Source of the DNA: Achromobacter xylosoxidans
GTDB taxonomy: Bacteria; Pseudomonadota; Gammaproteobacteria; Burkholderiales; Burkholderiaceae_B
Direction: 5' to 3'
DNA: 64,000 nucleotides
Assembly (NCBI RefSeq): GCF_014490035.1
Contig: NZ_CP061008.1
Coordinates: 4,340,001 to 4,404,000 of the forward strand
The notes under the pieces were generated by a model. The model worked only from the letters and a program-made list of their open reading frames with translations, was not told where the DNA came from and did no database searches. How positions within the stretch are numbered: position 1 is the first letter of the stretch; the number at the start of each line of letters is the position of its first letter. Positions 42,469-51,147 of the stretch are shown here, in pieces. The position numbers and the translations under genes are program-made.

Positions 42469-43422
42469 ATGAAAAATCCCGCTTTCGAACCCGACACCGC
42501 TCCGCTCGAAGTCCTGCCGCGCGATCTCTCGGCCTACCGCGAGGGCAATGTCGGCATTCCCTACGTGCACCGTTTCGAGTCTGGCCGCCCCGGCCCGCAC
42601 GTGCTGATCAACGCCATCACGCACGGCAACGAAATCTGCGGCATGGTGGCTGCGACCCATCTGCTGGACAGCGGCGTGCGCCCCAAGATCGGCACGCTCA
42701 CCGTCAGCTTCGCGCACGTCGAAGCCTATGAAGCCTTCGATATCGAAAACCCCTACGAGAACCGCCAGCTCGTCCACAACCTGAACCGCATCTGGTCGGC
42801 AGCCATGCTGGACGGCCCGGAAGACAGCCCCGAACTGCGCCGCGCCCGCGAGCTGCGTCCGGTGCTCGACGCTGCAGACTTCGTGCTCGACATCCACTCC
42901 ACGCGTGCGCCGGTGCAGCCCTTCTGGGTCTACACCGAGATGGACCGCAACACGGCGCTGGCCAGCGCCGTCGGCGTGCCGCAGGTGCATCTGGTGATGC
43001 CTCCCGACCTTTTCCCTGGCACCGGCGTCATGGGCTACGGCCGCCATGGCGATCCGCACTCCGACAGCAGCGGATCGCTGGTGGTCGAATGCGGCCAGCA
43101 CTTCGCGCAATCCGCCGCCGACCTGGCCACGGACGTCACGCTGCGCTTCCTGGCGCACACGGGCCTGATCGACATGCCTGCCGGCACGCCGCCCCCGCCC
43201 GCGCCGCAGCGCTACCGCCTGCTCGAAGTGCATATGGTGAAGTCCGAGGACTTCACCTTCACGCGTCCGGTGATCGGCTTCGAGACCTTCGCCAAGGGTG
43301 AACTCATCGCCATGAACGGCACCGAGGAAATCCGTTCGCCCTGCGATGACTGCACCATCTTCATGCCCACCCGCATGCCCATCGTGGGCCGCGAAGCGGT
43401 ATACCTGACCGTGGCGATCTGA
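42469..43422 (+). CDS. succinylglutamate desuccinylase/aspartoacylase-family zinc hydrolase
   Basis: The 317-residue protein has the M14-like zinc site of the AstE/AspA family: His52 and Glu55 in THGNE, His143 in LDIHST, and the acid Glu207 in LVVECGQ. A beta-rich C-terminal domain follows (HMVKSEDFTFTRPVIGFETFAKGE). These enzymes cleave an amide bond to free an amino acid and a small acid, for example N-acetylaspartate. It lies 11 bases after the Bug receptor gene, so the receptor ligand is plausibly its substrate or a precursor. The exact substrate cannot be read from sequence. Confidence 0.9.
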   Translation: MKNPAFEPDTAPLEVLPRDLSAYREGNVGIPYVHRFESGRPGPHVLINAITHGNEICGMVAATHLLDSGVRPKIGTLTVSFAHVEAYEAFDIENPYENRQLVHNLNRIWSAAMLDGPEDSPELRRARELRPVLDAADFVLDIHSTRAPVQPFWVYTEMDRNTALASAVGVPQVHLVMPPDLFPGTGVMGYGRHGDPHSDSSGSLVVECGQHFAQSAADLATDVTLRFLAHTGLIDMPAGTPPPPAPQRYRLLEVHMVKSEDFTFTRPVIGFETFAKGELIAMNGTEEIRSPCDDCTIFMPTRMPIVGREAVYLTVAI

Positions 43423-43452
43423 TCGCTGCCGCGCGCGCCTGGTCCGGTGCCG

Positions 43453-43887
43453 TCAAAGGTCCGGAATCAGGCGCTTGCCCAGGCTGATGACCTCGTCCTG
43501 CTGAAAGCCCAGGGTCGCGTAGAAATCCTTCACCGCGACATTGCCGGACCGGATCAGCAGATTGATCTTGGGGCAGCCCATTTCCAGCAACCTGCGCTCG
43601 ACTGCCTGCATCAGCGCGGTCGCGTGGCCGCGGCGCTGATGCGCGGGCGAGACCGCCAGGTAGTTGATCCAGGCGCGATGGCCGTCATAGCCGCCCATCA
43701 GCGTCGCGACGATCGCGCCGTCCGCCTCTCCTACCAGGAACAGATCCGCCTGCACCGCAAGCTTGCGCTCGATGTCCTTGCGCGGATCGTTCCATGGGCG
43801 GGTCAGGCCGCAGTCATGCCACAGCTGGATGATCGCGGCTTCATCGGTCGAATGGTAGGGCCGGATGGCGAGGTCTTGCGCACTCAT
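43453..43887 (-). CDS. GNAT acetyltransferase (YpeA-like)
   Basis: The 144-residue protein starts at ATG 43887 behind AAGGAA. It has the GNAT core: IRPYHSTDEAAIIQLWHDCGLTRPWNDPRKDIERK at the start, WINYLAVSPAHQRRGHATALMQAVERRL (acetyl-CoA loop QRRGHA) and NVAVKDFYATLGFQQDEVISLGKRL. This wording is typical of the YpeA group. It would transfer an acetyl group from acetyl-CoA to an amine in the cytoplasm; the acceptor is unknown. The gene converges with the aspartoacylase-like gene, leaving 30 bases. Confidence 0.92.
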   Translation of the reverse strand: MSAQDLAIRPYHSTDEAAIIQLWHDCGLTRPWNDPRKDIERKLAVQADLFLVGEADGAIVATLMGGYDGHRAWINYLAVSPAHQRRGHATALMQAVERRLLEMGCPKINLLIRSGNVAVKDFYATLGFQQDEVISLGKRLIPDL

Positions 43888-43958
43888 GCTTCGTTCCTTC
43901 AAGGATGGCAACGAAAGCCTTGCGATACGCCTCGACAGCGGGACCAGCCAGAAACAGA

Positions 43959-44013
43959 AAAGCCACGAGGAGTATCGTGGCTTTCAGGGATAGGCGCCGA
44001 GGGTTCGGCGCCT
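43959..44013 (-). terminator. two adjacent hairpins, terminator after phzF-like gene
   Basis: The first stem read on the minus strand is AGGCGCCGA/TCGGCGCCT (43992-44013, four-base loop). Next comes AAAGCCACGA/TCGTGGCTTT (43959-43984), followed on the minus strand by TTTTCTGTTTC. The second is a convincing intrinsic terminator for the gene ending at 44137 and shields the GNAT gene. Confidence 0.75.
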
Positions 44014-44136
44014 GGACGTGACTGGCCACTCAACGTAAACGTCGAGCGATTCGTCGGCAGGTTGCGCCGGAGATCGGCGCGAAATGCGGTGCGTTCATGC
44101 GGTCAGCATACACGAGGCCACGCGGAGCCGCCAGGC

Positions 44137-45042
44137 TCAAGACACATCAGGCGCCGCCAGCGTACCTTCCATCACCACCACGGCCTCTCCCGCCACACCC
44201 GCCCAGACGCCATCTGCGCGCGGTTCGGCGTGGGCCAGCAGCACGCTGGCGCGTCCCATGTCCACGCCCTGTTCCACCCGCAGGCGCAGCGCGCCCGCGC
44301 CGCGCAGGGCCGTGCGCAAGGCCGTCATGGCCGCCGTCGCGCTGCCGGTCGCGGGGTCTTCGGTCATGCGACCCGTGAACATGCGAGCCTGGACATCCGC
44401 CTGTGCACCCGCGCCCGTATCGGTGGTGTAGGCATAGATGGACTTTGCGCCGTCCAGCGGCAGCAAGGCCGCGTAGCCTGCCGGGTCTGGCACGGCCCGG
44501 CGCAAGGCGTCGCGGCTGGCCAATTGCACCACCAGGAAGATCAGGCCTACCGACGCCACCTGCGGCGCATGCGTGGAGGTATCGATGTCCGCAGGCTCCA
44601 GGCTCAAGGCCCGCGCGACCGCGGCGGCCGGCGCCTCGCTGGCGCGCGACAGCGGTTGCGGCGCAAGCAGCTGCGCACCGGCCGCGCCGCTTGCGCCCGT
44701 GCGCAGCGCAATGCGCACCAGTCCCGCCTCTTCCTCGAACACAAAGGTTTCCGGCACAGTCCGGCCGGAGGCAGCCATTTCTCGGGCCAGCACCACGGCC
44801 GTACCGACGTTGGGATGCCCCGCGAACGGCACTTCGCGGTCGGGCGTGAAGATACGCACCCAAGCGGTATGGGCCGGATCCCGCGGCGGCAGCACAAAGC
44901 TGGTTTCGGAATAGTTGAACTCGCGCGCGATGCGCTGCATCTGCGCCCCGCTCAGCCCCTGGGCGTCGAACACGACGGCCAGCGGATTGCCGCCGTACGC
45001 TTGGCTGGTGAACACATCGGCGGTGACATAACGGTAGCGCAT
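44137..45042 (-). CDS. PhzF-family isomerase
   Basis: The 301-residue protein starts at ATG 45042 behind AGAGGA. It shows both halves of the PhzF diaminopimelate-epimerase-like fold: VTADVFTSQAYGGNPLAVVFDAQGL, the catalytic Glu46 in NYSETSF, TPDREVPFAGHPNVGTAVVL, and in the second half GRMTEDPATGSATAAM. PhzF catalyses an isomerisation in phenazine synthesis, but most family members stand outside phenazine clusters and have unknown substrates. No other phenazine gene is present here, so a general role is more likely. Double hairpins end its transcript. Confidence 0.92.
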   Translation of the reverse strand: MRYRYVTADVFTSQAYGGNPLAVVFDAQGLSGAQMQRIAREFNYSETSFVLPPRDPAHTAWVRIFTPDREVPFAGHPNVGTAVVLAREMAASGRTVPETFVFEEEAGLVRIALRTGASGAAGAQLLAPQPLSRASEAPAAAVARALSLEPADIDTSTHAPQVASVGLIFLVVQLASRDALRRAVPDPAGYAALLPLDGAKSIYAYTTDTGAGAQADVQARMFTGRMTEDPATGSATAAMTALRTALRGAGALRLRVEQGVDMGRASVLLAHAEPRADGVWAGVAGEAVVVMEGTLAAPDVS

Positions 45043-45243
45043 GGAACGTCCTCTCAAACCGCGCGGACTGCGCGGCGACCTGTAAAGTTTGCGGGGCCAG
45101 CGTGTGGCCCGCCAGACACAGAGGCGGTGAATCGGGACCGTAACAGCGGGGGGATTTGGCATAGACTATTCCCCAAGACTGGCATGCTTGCCTCTTTCCA
45201 GCCACCGGCACATGACGATTTGCTCACGCCCGGAACCCGCCAT

Positions 45244-45615
45244 ATGTCCACGGTACGCACCTACTTCGAGAACCGCCTGCCTGCTGGTGAACTTGTCCGC
45301 CTGATGCTGGCGCAGGAGCCGTTCTTTCTTGAGAACATCGTCGACATCGATCAAACCGCCGCGGCGATGCAGGCGTTCTGCCATGAACACGGACTGACCG
45401 CTCGGGTGCTCAAGCAGCCCTACAACACCGGCATCACGGGTTGGGATCTGGCCAGTTTTCTTCCCGCCTGGATCGGCGCCCTGGGCCTCGGACTGCTTGC
45501 AGCCACCGCCCCGGGCAGGCAACGAATGGACGTCACCATCAAATTGCGCAGCAACAGTCTGCTCGAAGTGTGTTTCTCCCGGCCTGCCCCAGGTCCGGGC
45601 GCCGCCCTGCCTTGA
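45244..45615 (+). CDS. protein of unknown function
   Basis: The 123-residue reading from ATG 45244 opens MSTVRTYFENRLPAGELVRLMLAQEPFFLENIVDID. It includes a hydrophobic stretch (SFLPAWIGALGLGLLAATAP) that could be one membrane helix. ATG 45184 would add 20 residues. Neither start has a clear ribosome site. No family is recognised. Sequence texture (amphipathic helix early, balanced composition) favours a real gene, and it is divergent from the phzF-like gene. Confidence is limited. Confidence 0.55.
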   Translation: MSTVRTYFENRLPAGELVRLMLAQEPFFLENIVDIDQTAAAMQAFCHEHGLTARVLKQPYNTGITGWDLASFLPAWIGALGLGLLAATAPGRQRMDVTIKLRSNSLLEVCFSRPAPGPGAALP

Positions 45616-45686
45616 TCTCCGCGGCGCATCGCCCTCCTGTCTTGCATCAACTCGCCCCCACGCAGGCCTAGTACAATGTCCCATAT

Positions 45687-46340
45687 ATGGGGATGAAAAA
45701 GATGAAAGACAGTGCAAGACCCGCGGGGGCTCTTACCGTCGAAGCGGCGGTACGTCTGGCAGAGAACTGGGCCCGCGCGCATCACGCGGACGCCGATCGA
45801 AGCCGGAAGTTCGCCACCCAATGGCATCGGGACACGAGCCCCGACGACAGGCAAGGCGACGTGCTCCTGAGGGATCTCGCCTTCTTTTTCCAGGCCGCAT
45901 CCAACGACGCCGCTTACTGGCGCTCGGTCGGAGACTTCACCGAGGAAGCCACTGGCCCCTGGGGAGTCCAGGCGCTGAAAGCCTTGGCCGGCTTGAACCT
46001 CATCGGCCTGGCGGCGTCCCTTATCCTGTTCGCCGCGCGCGACAGCTCGGCCTTCACGGCGGGCGCAATCAGCGCCTGCGCCTTGTTCCTGGCCGGGCTG
46101 CTGCTGGCCTATCCGGCGCTGCGGCTCACCCGCATTTCCCGCTCCACGGCGAACGCCGCCTCGGCCTTGCAGAGCCGCGAAGCGGGCGCCGCGTGGACCT
46201 GGGAACAACTGCGCTCCGCCAACGTCGGCAACCCCAACGTCGGCCGCAAGGAACGCAAGATCGCCTTGCGCCTGGCCGTCATCATGGCAGCCACCGCGAC
46301 GGCGGGCTGCGCGCTGTTGATTGCCACGGTGTGGTTCTAG
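45687..46340 (+). CDS. membrane protein of unknown function
   Basis: The product is up to 217 residues. It has a soluble, charged N-terminal half (LTVEAAVRLAENWARAHHADADRSRKF, then DLAFFFQAASNDAAYWRSVGDFTEEA), two hydrophobic helices at about 105-145 and one at the C-terminus (LAVIMAATATAGCALLIATVWF). In-frame ATGs at 45687, 45693 and 45702 compete. A TACAAT -10-like hexamer at 45672-45677 and GGGGA eight bases before 45702 favour the last, giving 212 residues. No family is recognised. It converges with the dehydrogenase gene. Confidence 0.7.
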   Translation: MGMKKMKDSARPAGALTVEAAVRLAENWARAHHADADRSRKFATQWHRDTSPDDRQGDVLLRDLAFFFQAASNDAAYWRSVGDFTEEATGPWGVQALKALAGLNLIGLAASLILFAARDSSAFTAGAISACALFLAGLLLAYPALRLTRISRSTANAASALQSREAGAAWTWEQLRSANVGNPNVGRKERKIALRLAVIMAATATAGCALLIATVWF

Positions 46341-46359
46341 CGGGCAGCCCAACGTCCAG

Positions 46360-47349
46360 CTACGCCACTGGCGTAACTGCCCTCCCCGTCGTAAAGAACG
46401 ACACCAGGTTCCGTATCGCCAGCTCCGCCATCTGGCGGCGAGTCTCGTGCGTGGCGCTGCCGATATGGGGCGCCAGGATCACGTTGGACAGGTGCCGCAG
46501 CGGGCTCTCGCCCAACGGCTCGCTTTCGAACACGTCCAGCGCGGCGCCCTGGATGATGCCGTTGGCCAGCGCATGGCACAGGTCGGCCTCGTTGATCACC
46601 GAGCCGCGGGCGACGTTGACGACCAGCCCCTCCGGCCCCAGCGCACTCAACACGGCGGCGTCGACGATATGGTGCGTCGCCGCCCCGCCGGGGCACGACA
46701 GGACCAGCACGTCCACATGGCTGGCCATGGCAGGCAGAGAATCAAAATGCCGCCACGGCGCCTCCTGGCGCGTGCGGCCGAAGTAGCTGAGGTCCACTTC
46801 AAACGGCACGAGCCGCTGGACGATCTCTTTGCCGATGCGCCCTAAACCGACGATGCCGACCTTCCTGCCCGCCAGGCTCGCCCCCAACGGAAAGGGCGAG
46901 GCCTCCCACGCGCCCGCGCGCACAAAGCTGTCGGCCGCAGGCAGCTTGCGCAGCAGGGCGAGCAACAGCCCCACCGCCAATTCGGCCACGGCCTTGTTCA
47001 ACACGTCGGGCGTGTTGGTCACGACGATGTTCTTTTCACGCGCGCGGTCCAGCGCGATGCCGTCGTAGCCGACGCCGTTGGTGGCGATGATGCGCAGCCC
47101 AGGCAAACGATCCATCAGCTCGGCGGGAATCCGGTAGTTCGAGCGCGTGACGATGCCGCCGATCGCCTCGGCCTGCGCGGGATCGTTTTGCAGCGCCTCC
47201 TCGTCGATCAACGTGAACCTCGAACGGAACTGCGCTTCCACCGACTCGGGAAAAACCCCTACCTTGAGCAGAGGGGGAAACCCGCCGTCCCCCTTGCCGG
47301 GGCCATTTGCTGCTGCCTGGCGCGCTTGGGCCAGTTCATGCTCGATCAT
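46360..47349 (-). CDS. D-isomer-specific 2-hydroxyacid dehydrogenase
   Basis: The 329-residue protein from ATG 47349 has a split catalytic domain around a Rossmann fold with GLGRIG (168-173). The catalytic trio is Arg248 in NVARGS, Glu277 in DVFESEP and His295 in APHIGSAT. It would use NAD(P)H to interconvert a 2-keto acid and a D-2-hydroxy acid. The 2-ketogluconate/hydroxypyruvate reductase group is a good guess. It is divergent from a LysR regulator (134 bases between) that also borders the dehydratase operon, so it may act in the same sugar-acid pathway. Confidence 0.93.
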   Translation of the reverse strand: MIEHELAQARQAAANGPGKGDGGFPPLLKVGVFPESVEAQFRSRFTLIDEEALQNDPAQAEAIGGIVTRSNYRIPAELMDRLPGLRIIATNGVGYDGIALDRAREKNIVVTNTPDVLNKAVAELAVGLLLALLRKLPAADSFVRAGAWEASPFPLGASLAGRKVGIVGLGRIGKEIVQRLVPFEVDLSYFGRTRQEAPWRHFDSLPAMASHVDVLVLSCPGGAATHHIVDAAVLSALGPEGLVVNVARGSVINEADLCHALANGIIQGAALDVFESEPLGESPLRHLSNVILAPHIGSATHETRRQMAELAIRNLVSFFTTGRAVTPVA

Positions 47350-47483
47350 GGATTTCAACCTCGACGCTATAACATACGGAAAATTGGCGCGATAAGCCTG
47401 CAACCATCGCAGCCGGGTTCGTAGCGGTTCGTGCGATCTTCAACCTGAAGTTTCTCCTTTCAGGGCAATAGGCCCATCGCATC

Positions 47484-48377
47484 ATGGACATCAAGTGCAT
47501 GCAGAGCTTCGTCGCGGTCGTCGAAGCCGGTTCATTCGCCGAAGCGGCGCGCAAGCTCGATCTGACCTCGGCCGCCATCGCCGCGCGCATCAAGGCGTTG
47601 GAGATGGACCTGGGCGTGGCGCTGGTCAAGCGCTCCGGGCGTTCGGTGCGGCCGACCGAGAGCGGCATGCGCATCCTCGAAGGCACCAAGGCGGCCATCC
47701 GCAATATCCGCGATCTGCGCGCCATGGCCGTCGACGGCGACCAGCCGGGCGAATTCCGCATCGGCTGTTTCGTGTCCGCGTTGACGAACGTGCTGCCGCC
47801 GATACTGAAATCGCTGTACCGCAAGCATCCGGACGCCTGCGTCTTCGTCACGCCCGGCGGCTCCATCGACCTGTGCGGCAAGGTGGTCAGCGGCGAACTG
47901 GACGCTGCCATCGTGGTGGAACCGCAGTTCGCCGTGCCCAAGAGCTGTCTCTGGCAGCCGTTCATGGAAGAGCCGCTGGTCGTGGTGGCGCCGTCCCATC
48001 TTGCGGACCAGGACGCCCACACCCTGCTGTCGACCCAACCCTTCATACGGTATGACCGCAACATCTACGGCGGCCAGTTGGCCGACCGCTATCTGCGCGA
48101 CCATCAGATCTGGCCCAAGCAGCGGCTGGAAATCGACGGCCTGCTTGCCATCGTCGCGCTGGTGCACGAAGGCCTGGGCGTTGCGCTGATTCCGGACTGG
48201 TCGTCCATGTGGAAGTCGCTCGACGTGGCGCGCATCCCGCTGCCCAACCGCGCGCCCGTGCGCCGGAACGGCCTGATCTGGAATACCCGCGGCCATCATG
48301 CCAAGATGGCCGCGTCGATTTCCCAGGATGCCCGGACCCTCTTCGGCAATATGGAAGCACGCCGGGCAACGCCATAG
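47484..48377 (+). CDS. LysR-family transcriptional regulator
   Basis: The 297-residue protein has the usual winged helix-turn-helix at residues 1-60 (MQSFVAVVEAGSFAEAARKLDLTSAAIAARIKALEMDLGVALVKR). A two-lobed effector domain follows (EFRIGCFVSALTNVLPPILKSLYRKHPDACV, then GLGVALIPDW). It is divergent from the 2-hydroxyacid dehydrogenase and ends only two bases from the end of the convergent IlvD/Edd dehydratase gene. It is the only regulator in the 46.3-53.5 kb locus and probably controls part of it. The ligand is unknown. Confidence 0.93.
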   Translation: MDIKCMQSFVAVVEAGSFAEAARKLDLTSAAIAARIKALEMDLGVALVKRSGRSVRPTESGMRILEGTKAAIRNIRDLRAMAVDGDQPGEFRIGCFVSALTNVLPPILKSLYRKHPDACVFVTPGGSIDLCGKVVSGELDAAIVVEPQFAVPKSCLWQPFMEEPLVVVAPSHLADQDAHTLLSTQPFIRYDRNIYGGQLADRYLRDHQIWPKQRLEIDGLLAIVALVHEGLGVALIPDWSSMWKSLDVARIPLPNRAPVRRNGLIWNTRGHHAKMAASISQDARTLFGNMEARRATP

Positions 48378-48379
48378 CC

Positions 48380-50116
48380 CTACTTCGACTTGCCCGGCAC
48401 GCCGCGCAGGAAGTCGAAATCCACGCCCTTGTCGGCCTGGGTCACCGTATCGAGGAAGAGCTTCTTGTAGCCGCGCTCGGCCGTCGGCGGCGTGACTGGC
48501 TGCTCCCGGCGGCGGCGGTCCAGCTCTTCGTCCGGCACCAGCAGGGAGATCTCGCGCCGGCTCACGCTCAGGCGTATGCGGTCGCCGTTCCTGACATAGG
48601 CCAGCGGCCCGCCTATGGCCGCTTCCGGCGTGACGTGCAGCACGATGGTGCCAAAGGCGGTGCCGCTCATGCGGCCGTCCGAAATCCGGATGATGTCCTT
48701 CACCCCCTGCGACGCCAGTTTCTTGGGGATCGGGATGTAGCCCGCCTCCGGCATGCCGGGCGCGCCCTTGGGACCGATGTTCTTCAGCACCAGGATGTCC
48801 TGCGGCGTGACGTCCAGATCGGCGGCGTCGATGCGGCCCGCCAGATCTTCGGCGTTCTCGAACACCACGGCGCGGCCTTCGTGCTCCATCAGCCCGGCGT
48901 TGGCGGAAGACTGCTTGATGATGGCGCCCTCGGGCGCGAGGTTGCCGGACAGCACCGCTATCCCGCCCTGCGGATAGATCGGGTTCTGCCTGGTCCTGAC
49001 CACGGTCTGCGGGAACCCCGGCCCCGCGCGCTCGATCTCCTCGCCCAGCGTCCTGCCGGTCACGGTCAGCGCGTCGAGCTTCAACAGCGGCTTGAGTTCG
49101 CGCAGCAGCGTGGCCATGCCGCCCGCCTTGTGGAAGTCCTCCATGTAGTGCTGGCCCGACGGTTTCAGGTCCACCAGCACGGGCGTCTCGCGCCCCATGC
49201 GGTCCAGCGCCCGCAGATCCAGGTCCAGGCCCAGCCGGCCGGCGATGGCGGTCAGGTGGATGATGCCGTTGGTGGACCCGCCGATGGCCAGCAGCACGCG
49301 CATGGCATTCTCGAAGGAATCCGCGGTCAGGATCTTCGAGACCGACAGGCGCTGCCTGGCGATCTCGACGGCCTGTGCGCCGGTGAGTTCAGCGATACGC
49401 ATTCGGTCCGCCGTGACGGCCGGCGGCGTGGCGCCGCCAGGCACGGTCATGCCCAGCGCTTCGGCGATACAGGCCATGGTGCTTGCCGTGCCCATGACCG
49501 AACAGGTGCCCACGCTGGCCACGAGCTGGTTGTTGACGTCTGCGATCTCCTGAGCGTCGATCTCTTCGGCGCGGTACTTGCCCCAGTACCGGCGGCAATC
49601 CGTGCATGCGCCCACCCGTTCCGAACGGTGCGAACCCGTCAGCATCGACCCCGTCACCAGCTGGATCGCCGGGATGTCCGCCGACGCGGCCCCCATGAGC
49701 TGGGCGGGCACGGTCTTGTCGCATCCGCCTATCAGCACCACCGCATCCATGGGCTGGGCGCGTATCAGCTCCTCTGTGTCCATGGACATGAGGTTGCGCA
49801 AGTACATGCTGGTGGGAAAGGAAAAGCTCTCGTGGATGGAGATGGTCGGGAAGTCCATCGGCAGCCCGCCGGCGAACATGATGCCGCGCTTCACGGCCTC
49901 CAGCAGCTGCGGCGCGTTGCCGTGACAGGGGTTGTAGGCGCTGCCCGTGTTGGCGATGCCGATCACCGGCCGGTCCAGCGCGCCGTCCGTGTAGCCCGCG
50001 CCCTTGATGAAGGCCTTGCGCAGGAACAGCGAAAAGCCGCTGTCGCCATAGCTGGTGAGGCCTTTGCGCAGGCCGCCGGCCTCGCCCTGCGACGCCTCGG
50101 TGTTTTTCTTGCTCAT
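48380..50116 (-). CDS. IlvD/Edd-family dehydratase (probably sugar acid)
   Basis: The 578-residue protein from ATG 50116 has the three cluster cysteines of the dihydroxy-acid/6-phosphogluconate dehydratase family: Cys64 in YNPCHGN, Cys132 in GGCDKT and Cys205 in VGTCSVMG. The Fe-S cluster removes water from a 2,3-dihydroxy acid. The wording GGCDKTVPAQLMGAASADIPAI and RRYWGKYRAEEI is nearer the sugar-acid branch (arabinonate/xylonate type) than to biosynthetic IlvD. A 20-base gap follows the upstream Bug gene, so they form one operon. The product would be a 2-keto-3-deoxy acid. The exact substrate is open. Confidence 0.9.
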   Translation of the reverse strand: MSKKNTEASQGEAGGLRKGLTSYGDSGFSLFLRKAFIKGAGYTDGALDRPVIGIANTGSAYNPCHGNAPQLLEAVKRGIMFAGGLPMDFPTISIHESFSFPTSMYLRNLMSMDTEELIRAQPMDAVVLIGGCDKTVPAQLMGAASADIPAIQLVTGSMLTGSHRSERVGACTDCRRYWGKYRAEEIDAQEIADVNNQLVASVGTCSVMGTASTMACIAEALGMTVPGGATPPAVTADRMRIAELTGAQAVEIARQRLSVSKILTADSFENAMRVLLAIGGSTNGIIHLTAIAGRLGLDLDLRALDRMGRETPVLVDLKPSGQHYMEDFHKAGGMATLLRELKPLLKLDALTVTGRTLGEEIERAGPGFPQTVVRTRQNPIYPQGGIAVLSGNLAPEGAIIKQSSANAGLMEHEGRAVVFENAEDLAGRIDAADLDVTPQDILVLKNIGPKGAPGMPEAGYIPIPKKLASQGVKDIIRISDGRMSGTAFGTIVLHVTPEAAIGGPLAYVRNGDRIRLSVSRREISLLVPDEELDRRRREQPVTPPTAERGYKKLFLDTVTQADKGVDFDFLRGVPGKSK

Positions 50117-50136
50117 CTTGTTCAAGCTGCTTCCAG

Positions 50137-51147
50137 TTAATTTGCGGTAATGCCGCCGTCGCGGATGACCTTGGCCCACTGCTCGATTTCAGCGTTCAGG
50201 CGCGCCTTGGAGGCTTCGACGTCTAACGCGTCGGCGTAGACGCCTTGCTGCAACAGCTGGGCCTTGGCATCGTCCTTGGCCAGCGCCGTGGTCAGCGCCT
50301 TGTTGATCTTGGCGACGATGGGAGCCGGCGTGCCGGCCGGCGCCATTACGCCAAAGAGCGAACTGACGTTGAAGCCGCTGAAGCCTTGTTCCTCGGCGGT
50401 GGGGATATCCGGCAACATCGAAACGCGCTGCGGCGTCAGCACGGCCAGTGGACGCAACTGGCCGGACTTGATGAAGGAGATCGCGGCGGGCACCGTCTCT
50501 GTCATCGTCTCCACCTGGCCGCCGACCAGGTCCGTCATGGCCGGGCCGCTGCCGCGATAGGCCACGTGCACGATGTTGACGCCCGCGATCTGCTTGAAGA
50601 GTTCCATCGCCATGCGCTGCGGCGCGCCCGCGCCCGACGAGGCGAAATTGAGTTTTCCGGGATTCGCCTTGGCGTAGCTCACCAGATCGGCCAGCGAGTT
50701 GATCGGCAGCTTGGGATTGACCACGGCCACCAGCGGCACGAAACCGACCACTCCGGCGGGCGCGAAGTCCTTGCGCAAATCGTAGGGAATGGTGTCCTTC
50801 TCCAGGGTCGCCATGACCGAATGCGAAGTCAGCGCCCCCATCAACAATGTGTAGCCGTCGGGCTGGGCGCGCGCCACTTCGGCCGCTCCGATATTGCCGC
50901 CCGCTCCGCCCCGGTTCTCGATCACGACCTGGCCGCCGATCTGTTCGCTCAGGCGCTGGCCGACGATGCGCCCGATCACGTCGGTCGCGCCTCCCGGCGG
51001 GTACGGAATGATCAGGCGGATGGGCTTGCCGGGATAGCTATCGGCGCCCTGTGCGTAGGCATGGCCAGGAACGGTGAAGGCGGCTGCCGCGATGAAGGCG
51101 GCCACGGCGATGTGAATGCGCTTGCGCGCGGCATTCTTACAGAACAT
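50137..51147 (-). CDS. Bug-family periplasmic substrate-binding receptor
   Basis: The 336-residue protein has a signal peptide (cleavage near AYA-QGADSYP). The Bug motifs are GKPIRLIIPYPPGGATDVIGRIV, IENRGGAGGNIGAAEVARAQPDGYTLL and YDLRKDFAPAGVV. It would bind a carboxylate ligand in the periplasm. It lies 20 bases before the dehydratase gene and is co-transcribed with it, so the ligand is plausibly a sugar acid. No permease genes are near. The upstream 433 bases contain an operator-like TTCGCA/TGCGAA pair and a large inverted-repeat element. Confidence 0.95.
   Translation of the reverse strand: MFCKNAARKRIHIAVAAFIAAAAFTVPGHAYAQGADSYPGKPIRLIIPYPPGGATDVIGRIVGQRLSEQIGGQVVIENRGGAGGNIGAAEVARAQPDGYTLLMGALTSHSVMATLEKDTIPYDLRKDFAPAGVVGFVPLVAVVNPKLPINSLADLVSYAKANPGKLNFASSGAGAPQRMAMELFKQIAGVNIVHVAYRGSGPAMTDLVGGQVETMTETVPAAISFIKSGQLRPLAVLTPQRVSMLPDIPTAEEQGFSGFNVSSLFGVMAPAGTPAPIVAKINKALTTALAKDDAKAQLLQQGVYADALDVEASKARLNAEIEQWAKVIRDGGITAN

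Noticed and set aside
44137-45042. A phenazine biosynthesis cluster
   Set aside because: Only the PhzF-like gene is present; no phzA, B, D, E or G homologue is seen nearby.
43447-45615. A 722-codon plus-strand frame spanning the GNAT, terminator and phzF region
   Set aside because: It crosses two real minus-strand genes and a terminator pair; only its last part (from 45244) is kept as a possible gene.
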